Below, piece after piece: positions 1 to 6,212 of a DNA stretch of 7,140 nt; position 1 is the stretch's first letter; each line of letters opens with the position of its first letter. Under the pieces are notes generated by a model. That model was given only the letters and a program-made list of their open reading frames with translations. It was not told the origin of the DNA and did not search any database. This DNA comes from UBA1479 sp964012715 (GTDB taxonomy: Bacteria > Pseudomonadota > Alphaproteobacteria > Rhodospirillales > Casp-alpha2): assembly GCA_964012715.1 (NCBI GenBank), contig CAXGUG010000131.1:1-7140 (forward strand). Direction: 5' to 3'. A program made the position numbers and the translations under genes.

Positions 1-1158
1 ATTCGCACGACCTTCGGCCTTTTCCAGACCGACATCCTGCGCGATCTTTCCATCCCCCCCGCCGATTTCGGCCTTGCCCTGGCCATCCAAAATTTGATGT
101 GGGGCGTGGCCACGCCGTTCGTCGGAGCGATCGCCGACAAATTCGGCAGCATGCGGATGATGATCCTGGGGGCTTTGGTCTATGCCTCGGGCCTATGGGT
201 GATGGCCACCGCCGACGGCTTGGCAACGTTCCACCTGGGCGCCGGGTTCCTGATCGGCATCGGCATGAGCGGCACCGGCTTCGGCGTGGTCCTGGGCGCG
301 GTCGGGCGGCGCGCACCCGCGGCGCATCGCTCGCTGGCCCTCGGCATCGCCAGCGCCGGCGGCTCGTTCGGGCAGTTCTACATGGCGCCGGTCGGCCAGG
401 CCTTGTTGGAGACCCAAGGCTGGTCGGCGGCGCTGACGGCGCTTGCCCTGATCTGCCTGATCGCCATCCCGCTGGCCTTCCTATTGGCCCGCCAGCCGCT
501 GGCCGAAGACGCCCTGCCCGCCGCCGCCCGCGCCAACGGCAACCCGTCCGACGGCCTGACCCTGGGGCAGGCCCTGGGCGAAGCCTATGCCCACGTCGGT
601 TTCATTCTGTTGACCCTGGGCTTCTTCGTTTGCGGGTTTCAAGTCGCCTTCATCACCGTGCACTTTCCGAAATATCTGGAACTGCTGCACATCGACTTGC
701 GGATCGCGGCCTTGTCACTGTCGCTGATCGGTCTGTGCAACATCATCGGCACCTTCGTCTGCGGGATGCTGGGCGGTCGATTCTCCAAGAAATGGGTTCT
801 TGCCTGGCTCTATGCCCTACGTTCGTTTTGCATCATCGGCCTGTTGCTGGCGCCGAAAACGGAAACCAACGTGTTGCTGTTCGCCGGGGCCATGGGCCTG
901 TTATGGCTTGGCACGGTGCCGCTGACCTCGGGCCTGGTCGCCCATATGTTCGGCGTGCGCTATCTGTCCATGCTGTTCGGGATCACCTTCCTGAGCCATC
1001 AGGTCGGCAGCTTCCTGGGTGTCTGGCTGGGCGGTTACCTGTTCGAGATGACGGGAACCTACGATCTGGTGTGGTACGGCTCGATCGCGCTGGGCTTCGC
1101 CGCCGCGGCCCTGCACATCCCGATCCCGGAACGGCCGGCTGTCCCGAAGACCGCCTAA
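1..1158 (+). CDS. Major facilitator superfamily transporter, 5' end missing
   Basis: Frame 1 is open from the first base to TAA at 1156-1158, giving 385 residues with no start codon; the internal ATG at 94 falls inside the fold, so it is not the real start. MFS proteins are usually about 400 residues, so only some 15-30 are missing. Residues 42-52 (GAIADKFGSMR) match the MFS motif A loop between helices 2 and 3, with Asp46, Lys47 and Gly49. A long hydrophilic loop at about 163-197 separates two six-helix halves, and the second half begins near 198. Residues 119-128 include the Gly-rich AGGSFGQF stretch in helix 5, as in monocarboxylate-porter or YcxA-like members. It should be an inner-membrane secondary transporter of a small organic solute; the substrate cannot be read from the sequence. 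No enzyme gene that would suggest a substrate lies next to it. Confidence 0.9.
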   Translation: MRTTFGLFQTDILRDLSIPPADFGLALAIQNLMWGVATPFVGAIADKFGSMRMMILGALVYASGLWVMATADGLATFHLGAGFLIGIGMSGTGFGVVLGAVGRRAPAAHRSLALGIASAGGSFGQFYMAPVGQALLETQGWSAALTALALICLIAIPLAFLLARQPLAEDALPAAARANGNPSDGLTLGQALGEAYAHVGFILLTLGFFVCGFQVAFITVHFPKYLELLHIDLRIAALSLSLIGLCNIIGTFVCGMLGGRFSKKWVLAWLYALRSFCIIGLLLAPKTETNVLLFAGAMGLLWLGTVPLTSGLVAHMFGVRYLSMLFGITFLSHQVGSFLGVWLGGYLFEMTGTYDLVWYGSIALGFAAAALHIPIPERPAVPKTA

Positions 1159-1183
1159 CGCACCGCCACCTTCAACAGCCTAT

Positions 1184-1213
1184 TTGCCGCCCGGGGGAGC
1201 GCCGTAATATAAG
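1184..1213 (+). promoter_or_regulatory. Candidate sigma-70 promoter of the histidine kinase gene
   Basis: TTGCCG (1184-1189), an 18-bp spacer, then TATAAG (1208-1213). This is the only A+T-rich spot in the gap and gives a start near 1220, about 54 nt before the kinase ATG. The -35 element is only a partial match and TAATAT at 1205 is an alternative -10. Confidence 0.4.
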
Positions 1214-1231
1214 GACATCTTCCCGGGCGGC
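1186..1231. repeat. Perfect 10-bp inverted repeat in the gap before the kinase
   Basis: GCCGCCCGGG at 1186-1195 is the exact reverse complement of CCCGGGCGGC at 1222-1231, with a 26-bp spacer that contains the candidate -10 box. No T-run follows, so it is not a normal intrinsic terminator. It could be a stem behind the transporter gene or a two-half operator around the promoter. A second, smaller odd palindrome (1228-1240, CGGCGG-T-CCGCCG) overlaps the right arm, so the two could not both fold in one RNA. Function is inferred only. Confidence 0.5.
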
Positions 1232-1273
1232 GGTCCGCCGACCGGTTCACGCAACCGCGCTCGCAGGACCGTC

Positions 1274-2626
1274 ATGCTGCATATGAATTCCATCCTGGTT
1301 TCATTCACCGTGATGCAATTCATCCTGTCGGCTGTTCTTCTCGTCTTTTGGTTTTCCCGCCGCGATTCCAACGGCTTGGTTGAAATGGCCCTGGCCGCGG
1401 CCTTGGGTGGTTTCGGGTCGTTGATCGCCGGCATCGGCGCCGGACGCAGCGACTTCGCCTTCGGTTTCGTCGGCATGACCTGTGTCGTCTTCGCGGCCTT
1501 GGCGGCGACCCGCTCGATGGCACGACTGCAGGGACGCAGACCGCAATACGCCTGCGAAGCCATCGTCGCCATTCTAGGGGTCGGCGCCGTCGCTTATTTC
1601 GCCCTGATCAAGAACAGCGTGCCGGGCATCCTGGTGTCGGTTTCCGCGGTTTATATCCTGATGTCCGGCCTGACGGCACGGGCGTTGCTGGCGGAACAGG
1701 ACCCCGCATTGAAGCGCGGTTGCCGCATTCTGGGCGTGCTGTTCGGCCTATTCACCGCCCTGCATCTGGTCCGCTTCGTCGTCCGCCCCTTTATCGACGG
1801 CGTCCCTGGGCCTGGCGGGCAAATCCTGCTGCTCGACATCCTGTTCGCCTTCGTCGCCCTGGCGATCGTCATCGGGTGGAGCCTCGGCCTGTTGTGGACG
1901 ATCTACAACAGTTCGGAATACCACCTGCGCGCCGCCTATGAGGAATTGGAGCGTTTTTCCAGCGCAGTGGCCCACGACCTGAAGACGCCGCTCAACGCCG
2001 TGATCGGCAATATCGAAGCCGCAACCAGCCTGGCCGGAAACCTGTCGCCCGAACAACAAAACCGGTTTCTGTCCGCCGCGCATGAAGCGGCGCTGCGCAT
2101 GAATCATTTCATTACCGATCTGTTGGCCGACGCCCGCGCCGCGCGCGAACCCGACCAAATCCACATGGTCGACCCCCATCGGTGTTTTCAGACGGCCCAT
2201 GACAATCTGCGTCCGATGTTGGATGCCGTATCGGCGACCGTGTCGGTCGAACCGTTGCCGCCGGTCGCCGCCGCGCCGATACCCCTGACCCGAATTTTTC
2301 AGAACCTTTTGGACAACGCGATCAAGTATCGCTGTCACGATCGGGCACTGGAGATTCGGGTGTCGGCCGAGCGCGCCGACGGCGCCGTCGCGATTTCGAT
2401 CAGAGACAACGGCCTAGGCATCGCCCGCGCCGACCACGACCGGGTGTTTGAGCGGTTCGAACGCGCCGGGAAAAAGAACCTGGTTCAGGGCGAAGGCGTG
2501 GGCCTGTCCGAATGCCGCCGGATCGCCGTGAAATACGGCGGCACGGTAATGGTCGATTCGTCCCTGGGCGACGGCGCGACGTTTATCATCGTGCTGCCCG
2601 CCGCCCGGGGCGCGGACGCGCGTTAG
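1274..2626 (+). CDS. Seven-transmembrane sensor histidine kinase (orphan)
   Basis: This 450-residue protein is a membrane sensor kinase. Seven hydrophobic segments lie at about 5-27, 36-55, 61-79, 95-111, 117-136, 152-170 and 183-210. Basic loops after segments 1, 3 and 5 put the N-terminus outside and the kinase in the cytoplasm. A short linker (211-228) leads to the HisKA box AVAHDLKTPL with phospho-acceptor His234. The HATPase domain follows: N box FQNLLDNAIKY (Asn344, Asn348), G1 box DNGLG (378-382), F box FERF (392-395) and G2 box GEGVGL (406-411). All catalytic boxes are present, so it should be active. There is no PAS, HAMP or receiver domain, and no response regulator gene in the window, so partner and signal are unknown. 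ATG 1274 is chosen because AGGA (1265-1268) lies 5 nt upstream; ATG 1283 is an alternative. The gene ends 4 bp from the convergent oxidoreductase gene. Confidence 0.93.
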   Translation: MLHMNSILVSFTVMQFILSAVLLVFWFSRRDSNGLVEMALAAALGGFGSLIAGIGAGRSDFAFGFVGMTCVVFAALAATRSMARLQGRRPQYACEAIVAILGVGAVAYFALIKNSVPGILVSVSAVYILMSGLTARALLAEQDPALKRGCRILGVLFGLFTALHLVRFVVRPFIDGVPGPGGQILLLDILFAFVALAIVIGWSLGLLWTIYNSSEYHLRAAYEELERFSSAVAHDLKTPLNAVIGNIEAATSLAGNLSPEQQNRFLSAAHEAALRMNHFITDLLADARAAREPDQIHMVDPHRCFQTAHDNLRPMLDAVSATVSVEPLPPVAAAPIPLTRIFQNLLDNAIKYRCHDRALEIRVSAERADGAVAISIRDNGLGIARADHDRVFERFERAGKKNLVQGEGVGLSECRRIAVKYGGTVMVDSSLGDGATFIIVLPAARGADAR

Positions 2627-2630
2627 CTGA

Positions 2631-3632
2631 TCAGTTGACCGCGCCGGGGATTTGCCCGGTTGTCAAGACCACCTTGCCCGTCGATTTGCGCGACAGAAGC
2701 ATGTTCATGGCTTCCTTGACGTCGGCCAGATCGAAAGCATGGCTGACATGGGGCCGCAGGTCGCCTGCCGCCGTCCAGCCCAACAGTTCGCTGAACGAGC
2801 GATCCAGCAGGTCCGGGTCGAGCATGCGGTGGGCACCCCAGTAATAGCCGATCACCGTCAGGTTCTTCACCAACAGGATATTGGCCGGAATTTGCGGCAC
2901 GGTGCCGCTGGCGAAACCGACGACCAAGATCCGCCCGCCCTGCACCGTACAACGCAGCGAGGCATCGAAGGCCGAGCCGCCGACCGGGTCATACACGCAA
3001 TCGGCCCCGCGCCCATCGGTCAGTTGCTTGACCCGCTGGCGGATGTCTTCCTGGCGATAATCGATCAGGTGATCCGCGCCGTATTCCTTGGCCACGGCCA
3101 GCTTGTCCGCACTGCCCGCAGTGGCGATCACCGTCGCCCCCATCTTCTTGCCGATTTCCACCGCCGTCAGACCGACGCCCCCGGCGGCCCCATGGACCAG
3201 CAGGGTTTCACCCGCCTGCAGCTTCAACTTGTCCTTCAGCCCGACGTGCGAAGTGCCGTAGACGATGGGAAAGGCCGCCGCCGAGACGAAATCCAGGTTG
3301 TCGGGAATGGTGTAGACGGTCGCCTCGTCGGTCACCGCCTCGGAGGCATAACCGCCGTAATGGACCGTGGCCATCACCCGGTCGCCCGGTTTAACGCGGG
3401 TCACGCCGGGCGCGACTTCCAACACCTCGCCCGCGACTTCCAATCCCGGGCTGAACGGAAACGGCGGTTTGACCTGATACTGGCCCTTGCACATCAGGGT
3501 GTCCGCGAAGTTGATCCCCGCCGCCGCGACGCGAATGCGCACGCCGCCGTCGACCATGGGCGGGTTGGGGGCGTCGTCGACGCAGGTCAGGGCATTGATC
3601 CCGTCGAATGTGTTGCAGACAACCGCGCGCAT
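2631..3632 (-). CDS. NADPH:quinone oxidoreductase-type MDR family enzyme
   Basis: A 333-residue zinc-free member of the medium-chain dehydrogenase/reductase superfamily, likely cytosolic and using NAD(P)H to reduce a quinone, enal or similar carbonyl; the true substrate is not readable. The GroES-like N-terminal half has INFADTLMCKGQYQ (40-53) and GLEVAGEV (63-70), as in the quinone-reductase group. The Rossmann half carries the nucleotide motif GAAGGVG (148-154). Next comes ATAGSADKLAVAKEYGADH (170-188), whose strand-end Ser174 and Lys177 suit NADPH. The C-terminus has the family signature STGKVVL (317-323). The cysteine cluster of a structural zinc site is absent. The start is fixed by AAGGAG 6 nt upstream; an in-frame ATG 26 codons earlier has no such support and would add a non-family tail. 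It is divergent from the TrmH-like gene and convergent with the kinase. Confidence 0.93.
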   Translation of the reverse strand: MRAVVCNTFDGINALTCVDDAPNPPMVDGGVRIRVAAAGINFADTLMCKGQYQVKPPFPFSPGLEVAGEVLEVAPGVTRVKPGDRVMATVHYGGYASEAVTDEATVYTIPDNLDFVSAAAFPIVYGTSHVGLKDKLKLQAGETLLVHGAAGGVGLTAVEIGKKMGATVIATAGSADKLAVAKEYGADHLIDYRQEDIRQRVKQLTDGRGADCVYDPVGGSAFDASLRCTVQGGRILVVGFASGTVPQIPANILLVKNLTVIGYYWGAHRMLDPDLLDRSFSELLGWTAAGDLRPHVSHAFDLADVKEAMNMLLSRKSTGKVVLTTGQIPGAVN

Positions 3633-3638
3633 GGGGGT

Positions 3639-3644
3639 CTCCTT
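3639..3644 (-). promoter_or_regulatory. Shine-Dalgarno site of the oxidoreductase gene
   Basis: AAGGAG on the minus strand, 6 nt before the ATG at 3632. It is a strong site and decides the start against the upstream in-frame ATG at 3710. Confidence 0.8.
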
Positions 3645-3683
3645 CCGGGCTGGGGCGTCAAAACTTGATTTCGGGCCGGATTT

Positions 3684-3792
3684 GGCCAAGGTTGCGCAAC
3701 CTGACCACACTGCGGCGCAAAGGGCAACGCCCCTTGGCCGTCAAATCGGCGCCCTCCGCAGGCGCCTTACCCTTCGGCTGTCGGCCTTGGCC
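3684..3792. repeat. Three copies of the 8-mer CCTTGGCC in the divergent gap
   Basis: GGCCAAGG at 3684-3691 is inverted relative to CCTTGGCC at 3732-3739 and 3785-3792. The centres are 48 and 53 bp apart, close to five helical turns. The first copy can pair with either later copy in RNA. They may be protein-binding sites or chance in GC-rich DNA. The 3633-3850 gap has no convincing gene. Confidence 0.35.
3689..3702. promoter_or_regulatory. Perfect 14-bp palindrome, candidate operator
   Basis: AGGTTGCGCAACCT is its own reverse complement over all 14 bases. It lies 57 bp upstream of the oxidoreductase ATG and 148 bp upstream of the methyltransferase ATG. The size and dyad symmetry suit a dimeric repressor or activator. 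I do not recognise it as the site of a specific regulator, and I could not place a convincing promoter for either flanking gene. Confidence 0.45.
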
Positions 3793-3837
3793 AGCGCCGA
3801 AAAATCAACCCGAGACGCCGGATACGGCATCAGGAAA

Positions 3838-3846
3838 CAAAGGGGA
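3838..3846 (+). promoter_or_regulatory. Shine-Dalgarno site of the TrmH-like gene
   Basis: AAAGGGGA ends 4 nt before ATG 3851. It supports this start over the upstream in-frame ATG at 3608, which lies inside the divergent oxidoreductase gene. Confidence 0.7.
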
Positions 3847-3850
3847 CGAC

Positions 3851-4429
3851 ATGCGCGGATATTTCGGAATCGGCGTCGAAGGTATCTCAAAAACCATGAA
3901 CGTGGGCAACCTGTTCAGGACCGCCCATGCCTTCGGCTCATCCTTCGTGTTCACGGTCGAGGCGACCTACGATCGGACCAAGGGCCAGAAATCCGACACC
4001 TCGAAAAGCGGCGGCCATATGCCGTTCTTCACCTTTCCCACCGCCGATGATCTGATGCTGCCCGACGGCTGCAAGCTGGTCGGAATCGAATTGCTGGAGG
4101 ACGCGGTCGAACTACCGAGCTTTCACCACCCGCAGCAGGCGGCCTATATCCTGGGGCCGGAGCGCGGCAACCTCAGCCCGGAAATGATCGAACGCTGCGA
4201 CCATACCATCAAGATTCCCATGTCGTTCTGCGTCAACGTCGGGATCGCGGGCGCGATCGTGATGTACGACCGGCTGGTCAGCATGGGCCGCTTCGCGCCC
4301 CGCCCGGTGGCCGTCGGCGGCCCGGTCGAGGAACTGGAAGAACCGCAATTCGGCGGTCGGTTCAGCCGCAAGGAGCGGGACCGCCTGGCGGCGTTCGCCG
4401 ACACCCCGCCCGAGGTCTACAACAAGTAA
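3851..4429 (+). CDS. TrmH/SpoU-family (SPOUT) RNA methyltransferase
   Basis: A 192-residue protein that consists almost only of the SPOUT catalytic domain. It should transfer a methyl group from S-adenosylmethionine to a ribose 2'-OH in tRNA or rRNA, in the cytosol. All three family motifs are visible: motif 1 NVGNLFRTAHAFG (17-29) with the catalytic-type Asn17 and Arg23; motif 2 ILGPERGNLS (100-109) with Gly102, Glu104 and Gly106; motif 3 IPMSFCVNVGIAGAI (122-136), forming the trefoil-knot SAM site. Motif 3 reads NVGIA where NVSxA is usual, so a Gly replaces Ser. There is no separate N-terminal RNA-binding domain. A polar tail of about 45 residues (146-192), rich in Glu and Arg, follows the knot and may bind RNA. 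The modified nucleotide cannot be assigned. The stop codon is 2 bp from that of the convergent asparaginase gene. Confidence 0.9.
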   Translation: MRGYFGIGVEGISKTMNVGNLFRTAHAFGSSFVFTVEATYDRTKGQKSDTSKSGGHMPFFTFPTADDLMLPDGCKLVGIELLEDAVELPSFHHPQQAAYILGPERGNLSPEMIERCDHTIKIPMSFCVNVGIAGAIVMYDRLVSMGRFAPRPVAVGGPVEELEEPQFGGRFSRKERDRLAAFADTPPEVYNK

Positions 4430-4431
4430 GC

Positions 4432-5502
4432 CTAAGCCCTGTTCCAGCCCGCTTGCGGGCGGACGTTCCCGACGGGACGGCCCGCGGCATCGACCACCTG
4501 CATGTCCAGGAACGGGGCCATGGCGCCGCGCGCCTCGTCGTCGAAGTGGCCCAGGAAATCCAACAGATGAGCCATCATCGTGTCGGTCGCGCGCTTCTCA
4601 CCGTCCTCGGCCTTGACCGCCACGCCCAGGGCCGGGCGCGTTCCGGCGGCGGGCAGGATCGCCACATGCACGGCTTCGGCCCCGGTCTTGGTCGCGAACA
4701 CGGGCACGCCGGTACGTTTGGCGACGCCGATCCCGGCGGTCATCACCGCGTGATCGAACCGACCCCGGCCCGAAACCATGAAATTATGCTTGGCCATGGA
4801 ATGCACGATCCGCTCGGCCGCGGCGGCGCGAACCGCACCCAGGCCCGTCGCCTTGGGGTCGGCCATGCGCGCCACCGCGCGGGCCAGGGCCGCCAGCGGC
4901 ATGCCGTAGACCGGAATGCCGCAGCCGTCGGTGCCGCGCGCGGTCGCCGACATGTCGCAGTCGCCCATTTCGCCCAGGGCTTGGTATAGCCGCTGCTGCA
5001 CCGGGTGGTCGGCGCCGATATAACCCGCCGTCGGCTCGCCCATATGCAGGGCGGTGGTCAGGAACCCGGCATGCTTGCCCGAACAGTTGTTGTGCAGGCG
5101 GCAGGGCCCTTCGCCCCGGCGGATCAGGCCGTGCGCGGCCTCTTCGTCGCGCGGCATATGCGCGCCGCATTCCAAATCGCCTTCGCCCAGGGACAGATCG
5201 TCCAGCCAGGCCTCGACCGCCATGGTATGGGCCAACGACCCGGAATGCGAGGCGCAGGCCAGGGCGATGCGCTCGTCCATCAGGTCCCAATGCTTTGCCG
5301 CGCCCGTTTCGATCAGGGCCAGGGCCTGCAACGGTTTGATCGACGAGCGGGGATAGATATCCATCTCCGTCTCGCCCCAGGAATGGACGATTTGGCCCGC
5401 CGCGTCGGCGACCACGCCGTGCACGCGGTGGCGGCTTTCGACCATCGTGCCGCGCGTGACCTCGATGATCGCTGGCGCGGCGGAAAAGATGTTTTCTGAC
5501 AT
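4432..5502 (-). CDS. L-asparaginase, class 3 (Rhizobium ReAV-like, zinc type)
   Basis: A 356-residue cytosolic enzyme expected to hydrolyse L-asparagine to aspartate and ammonia. It belongs to the asparaginase II family (Pfam L-asparaginase II), unrelated in fold to the E. coli AnsA/AnsB enzymes. The known ReAV active site can be traced: Ser53 and Lys56 in RSSIKP (52-57), Ser85 in ACASHSGS (82-89), zinc ligands Cys140 and Lys143 in NCSGKHAGF (139-147), Cys194 in GTDGCGIP (190-197), and Lys272 in ATKTGAEA (270-277). The first six sit exactly five residues beyond the ReAV numbering as I recall it (Ser48, Lys51, Ser80, Cys135, Lys138, Cys189). Length is near ReAV (about 367). No signal peptide is seen. 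Start 5502 follows GGAGAAGG; the upstream in-frame ATG at 5556 adds a basic, non-family tail. The gene diverges from the IalB-family gene. A local role in nitrogen supply is inference. Confidence 0.95.
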   Translation of the reverse strand: MSENIFSAAPAIIEVTRGTMVESRHRVHGVVADAAGQIVHSWGETEMDIYPRSSIKPLQALALIETGAAKHWDLMDERIALACASHSGSLAHTMAVEAWLDDLSLGEGDLECGAHMPRDEEAAHGLIRRGEGPCRLHNNCSGKHAGFLTTALHMGEPTAGYIGADHPVQQRLYQALGEMGDCDMSATARGTDGCGIPVYGMPLAALARAVARMADPKATGLGAVRAAAAERIVHSMAKHNFMVSGRGRFDHAVMTAGIGVAKRTGVPVFATKTGAEAVHVAILPAAGTRPALGVAVKAEDGEKRATDTMMAHLLDFLGHFDDEARGAMAPFLDMQVVDAAGRPVGNVRPQAGWNRA

Positions 5503-5510
5503 CCTTCTCC
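5503..5510 (-). promoter_or_regulatory. Shine-Dalgarno site of the asparaginase gene
   Basis: GGAGAAGG on the minus strand runs straight into the ATG at 5502, with GGAG 4 nt from it. It supports the MSENIF start. No convincing -35/-10 pair for this gene was found in the 5511-5622 region. Confidence 0.65.
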
Positions 5511-5587
5511 CATGCCACCGATGGGACCGGCTGGCAAGGGTCCGGCGCGGCCCCACCCACGAAAGCGCGCCATGGCGACGCCCGGAC

Positions 5588-5616
5588 TTGAGACATCCCG
5601 CCGACCCGGCTATCTA
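5588..5616 (+). promoter_or_regulatory. Promoter of the IalB-family gene
   Basis: TTGAGA (5588-5593), a 17-bp spacer and TATCTA (5611-5616), preceded by C at both boxes, resembles the alphaproteobacterial housekeeping pattern CTTGAC-N17-CTATAT. The -10 box ends 6 nt before the chosen ATG, so transcription would start at or next to the start codon. Confidence 0.6.
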
Positions 5617-5622
5617 TTGGCC

Positions 5623-6147
5623 ATGTTTCGACGATTGACCCGCACTCTGTCCTTTTTCGCGCTGCCGGTTGCCGCGCTGGTTCTGCTCACGCCCAAGGCC
5701 GCGCAGGCCGCGCCGGAGCTGATCGGCATGTTCGGCGACTGGGAGGCCTATACGGCGACCGAGTCCGGATCCAAGATCTGCTACATGGGATCGGCCCCCA
5801 AAAAGGCCGAGGGCGATTATTCCCAGCGCGGCCGTACGGTCCTGCTGGTGACCCATCGTCCCAAGGAAAAGGAAAAGGGCGTCGTTTCCGTGACCGCCGG
5901 GTATACTTACAAGAACGGCTCGGAAGTGACCGTCAACATCGACGGCACGGTGTTCAAGCTGTTTACCTCGGGCGGGCATGCCTTCGCCGATGAAGGCAAG
6001 GACGCGACCCTGGTTGGCGCAATGATCCGCGGCTCCGATATGGTCGTCAAAGGCACCTCGTCGCGCGGGACCCTGACCACCGATACGTACTCGCTGTCGG
6101 GCTTCACCGCGGCCTGGAAGGCGATCGGCAAGGCCTGCGGCGTTTAA
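5623..6147 (+). CDS. Invasion-associated locus B (IalB) family exported protein
   Basis: A 174-residue secreted or periplasmic protein. Residues 1-29 form a Sec signal peptide: basic start (MFRRLTR), hydrophobic core at about 9-22 and a KAAQA cleavage site. The mature part fits the IalB family: FGDWEAYT (37-44), KICYMGS (51-57), YSQRG (66-70), LLVTHRP (74-80), GTSSRGTLTTDTYSLSGF (144-161) and a terminal AIGKACG. The only two cysteines, Cys53 and Cys172, probably form a disulfide. Family members are named after a Bartonella protein involved in red-cell entry, but they occur widely in free-living alphaproteobacteria, so the name says little about virulence here; the molecular function is not known. 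ATG 5623 is chosen because it begins the signal peptide. In-frame ATGs at 5512 and 5572 would place a polar tail before it and overlap the promoter. There is no Shine-Dalgarno sequence. rlmN follows after 65 bp. Confidence 0.9.
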   Translation: MFRRLTRTLSFFALPVAALVLLTPKAAQAAPELIGMFGDWEAYTATESGSKICYMGSAPKKAEGDYSQRGRTVLLVTHRPKEKEKGVVSVTAGYTYKNGSEVTVNIDGTVFKLFTSGGHAFADEGKDATLVGAMIRGSDMVVKGTSSRGTLTTDTYSLSGFTAAWKAIGKACGV

Positions 6148-6148
6148 C

Positions 6149-6172
6149 CCCCAAACGGCTGGGGCATCTTTT
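6149..6172 (+). terminator. Weak intrinsic terminator candidate after the IalB-family gene
   Basis: CCCCA (6149-6153) pairs with TGGGG (6160-6164) around a 6-nt loop, followed by CATCTTTT ending at 6172. The stem is only 5 bp and the T tract short, so termination may be partial, allowing some read-through into rlmN. Confidence 0.4.
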
Positions 6173-6176
6173 CACG

Positions 6177-6205
6177 TTGGGCGGCGGCCCCGGACGCGCT
6201 ATATG
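6177..6205 (+). promoter_or_regulatory. rlmN: Promoter of rlmN
   Basis: TTGGGC (6177-6182), a 17-bp spacer and TATATG (6200-6205), with C before the -10 box as in CTATAT-type alphaproteobacterial promoters. The predicted start, about 6211-6213, coincides with ATG 6213. Confidence 0.55.
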
Positions 6206-6212
6206 AGGGCGC

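Noticed and set aside
99..1286. Long open frame overlapping the transporter in frame 3
   Set aside because: It is rich in Arg, Gly and Pro with no family motif, which is typical of a shadow frame in GC-rich DNA. The frame-1 protein has MFS motifs and membrane helices.
1280..1290. CATATG and GAATTC next to the kinase start, like a cloning junction
   Set aside because: The reading frame continues naturally into a membrane helix and surrounding DNA is native-looking; two adjacent restriction-site hexamers can occur by chance.
2652..3668. 338-codon open frame on the plus strand antisense to the oxidoreductase
   Set aside because: Low-complexity His, Arg and Gln-rich translation with no recognisable domain; the minus-strand enzyme explains the region.
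3748..3766. GGCGCC repeated around a 7-bp spacer, possible terminator hairpin
   Set aside because: Only 6-bp arms of a self-complementary hexamer common in GC-rich DNA, with no T-run and no upstream gene on that strand needing termination there.
3633..3850. Possible small RNA or peptide gene in the divergent gap
   Set aside because: No promoter-plus-terminator pair and no small frame with a ribosome binding site could be supported.
4784..5596. 270-codon minus-strand frame overlapping the asparaginase
   Set aside because: Arg/Pro/Gly-rich shadow frame; the asparaginase frame carries a full catalytic set.
5512..5622. In-frame N-terminal extension of the IalB-family protein from ATG 5512 or 5572
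   Set aside because: It would place a polar segment before a well-formed signal peptide, overlap the promoter, and has no clear ribosome binding site.
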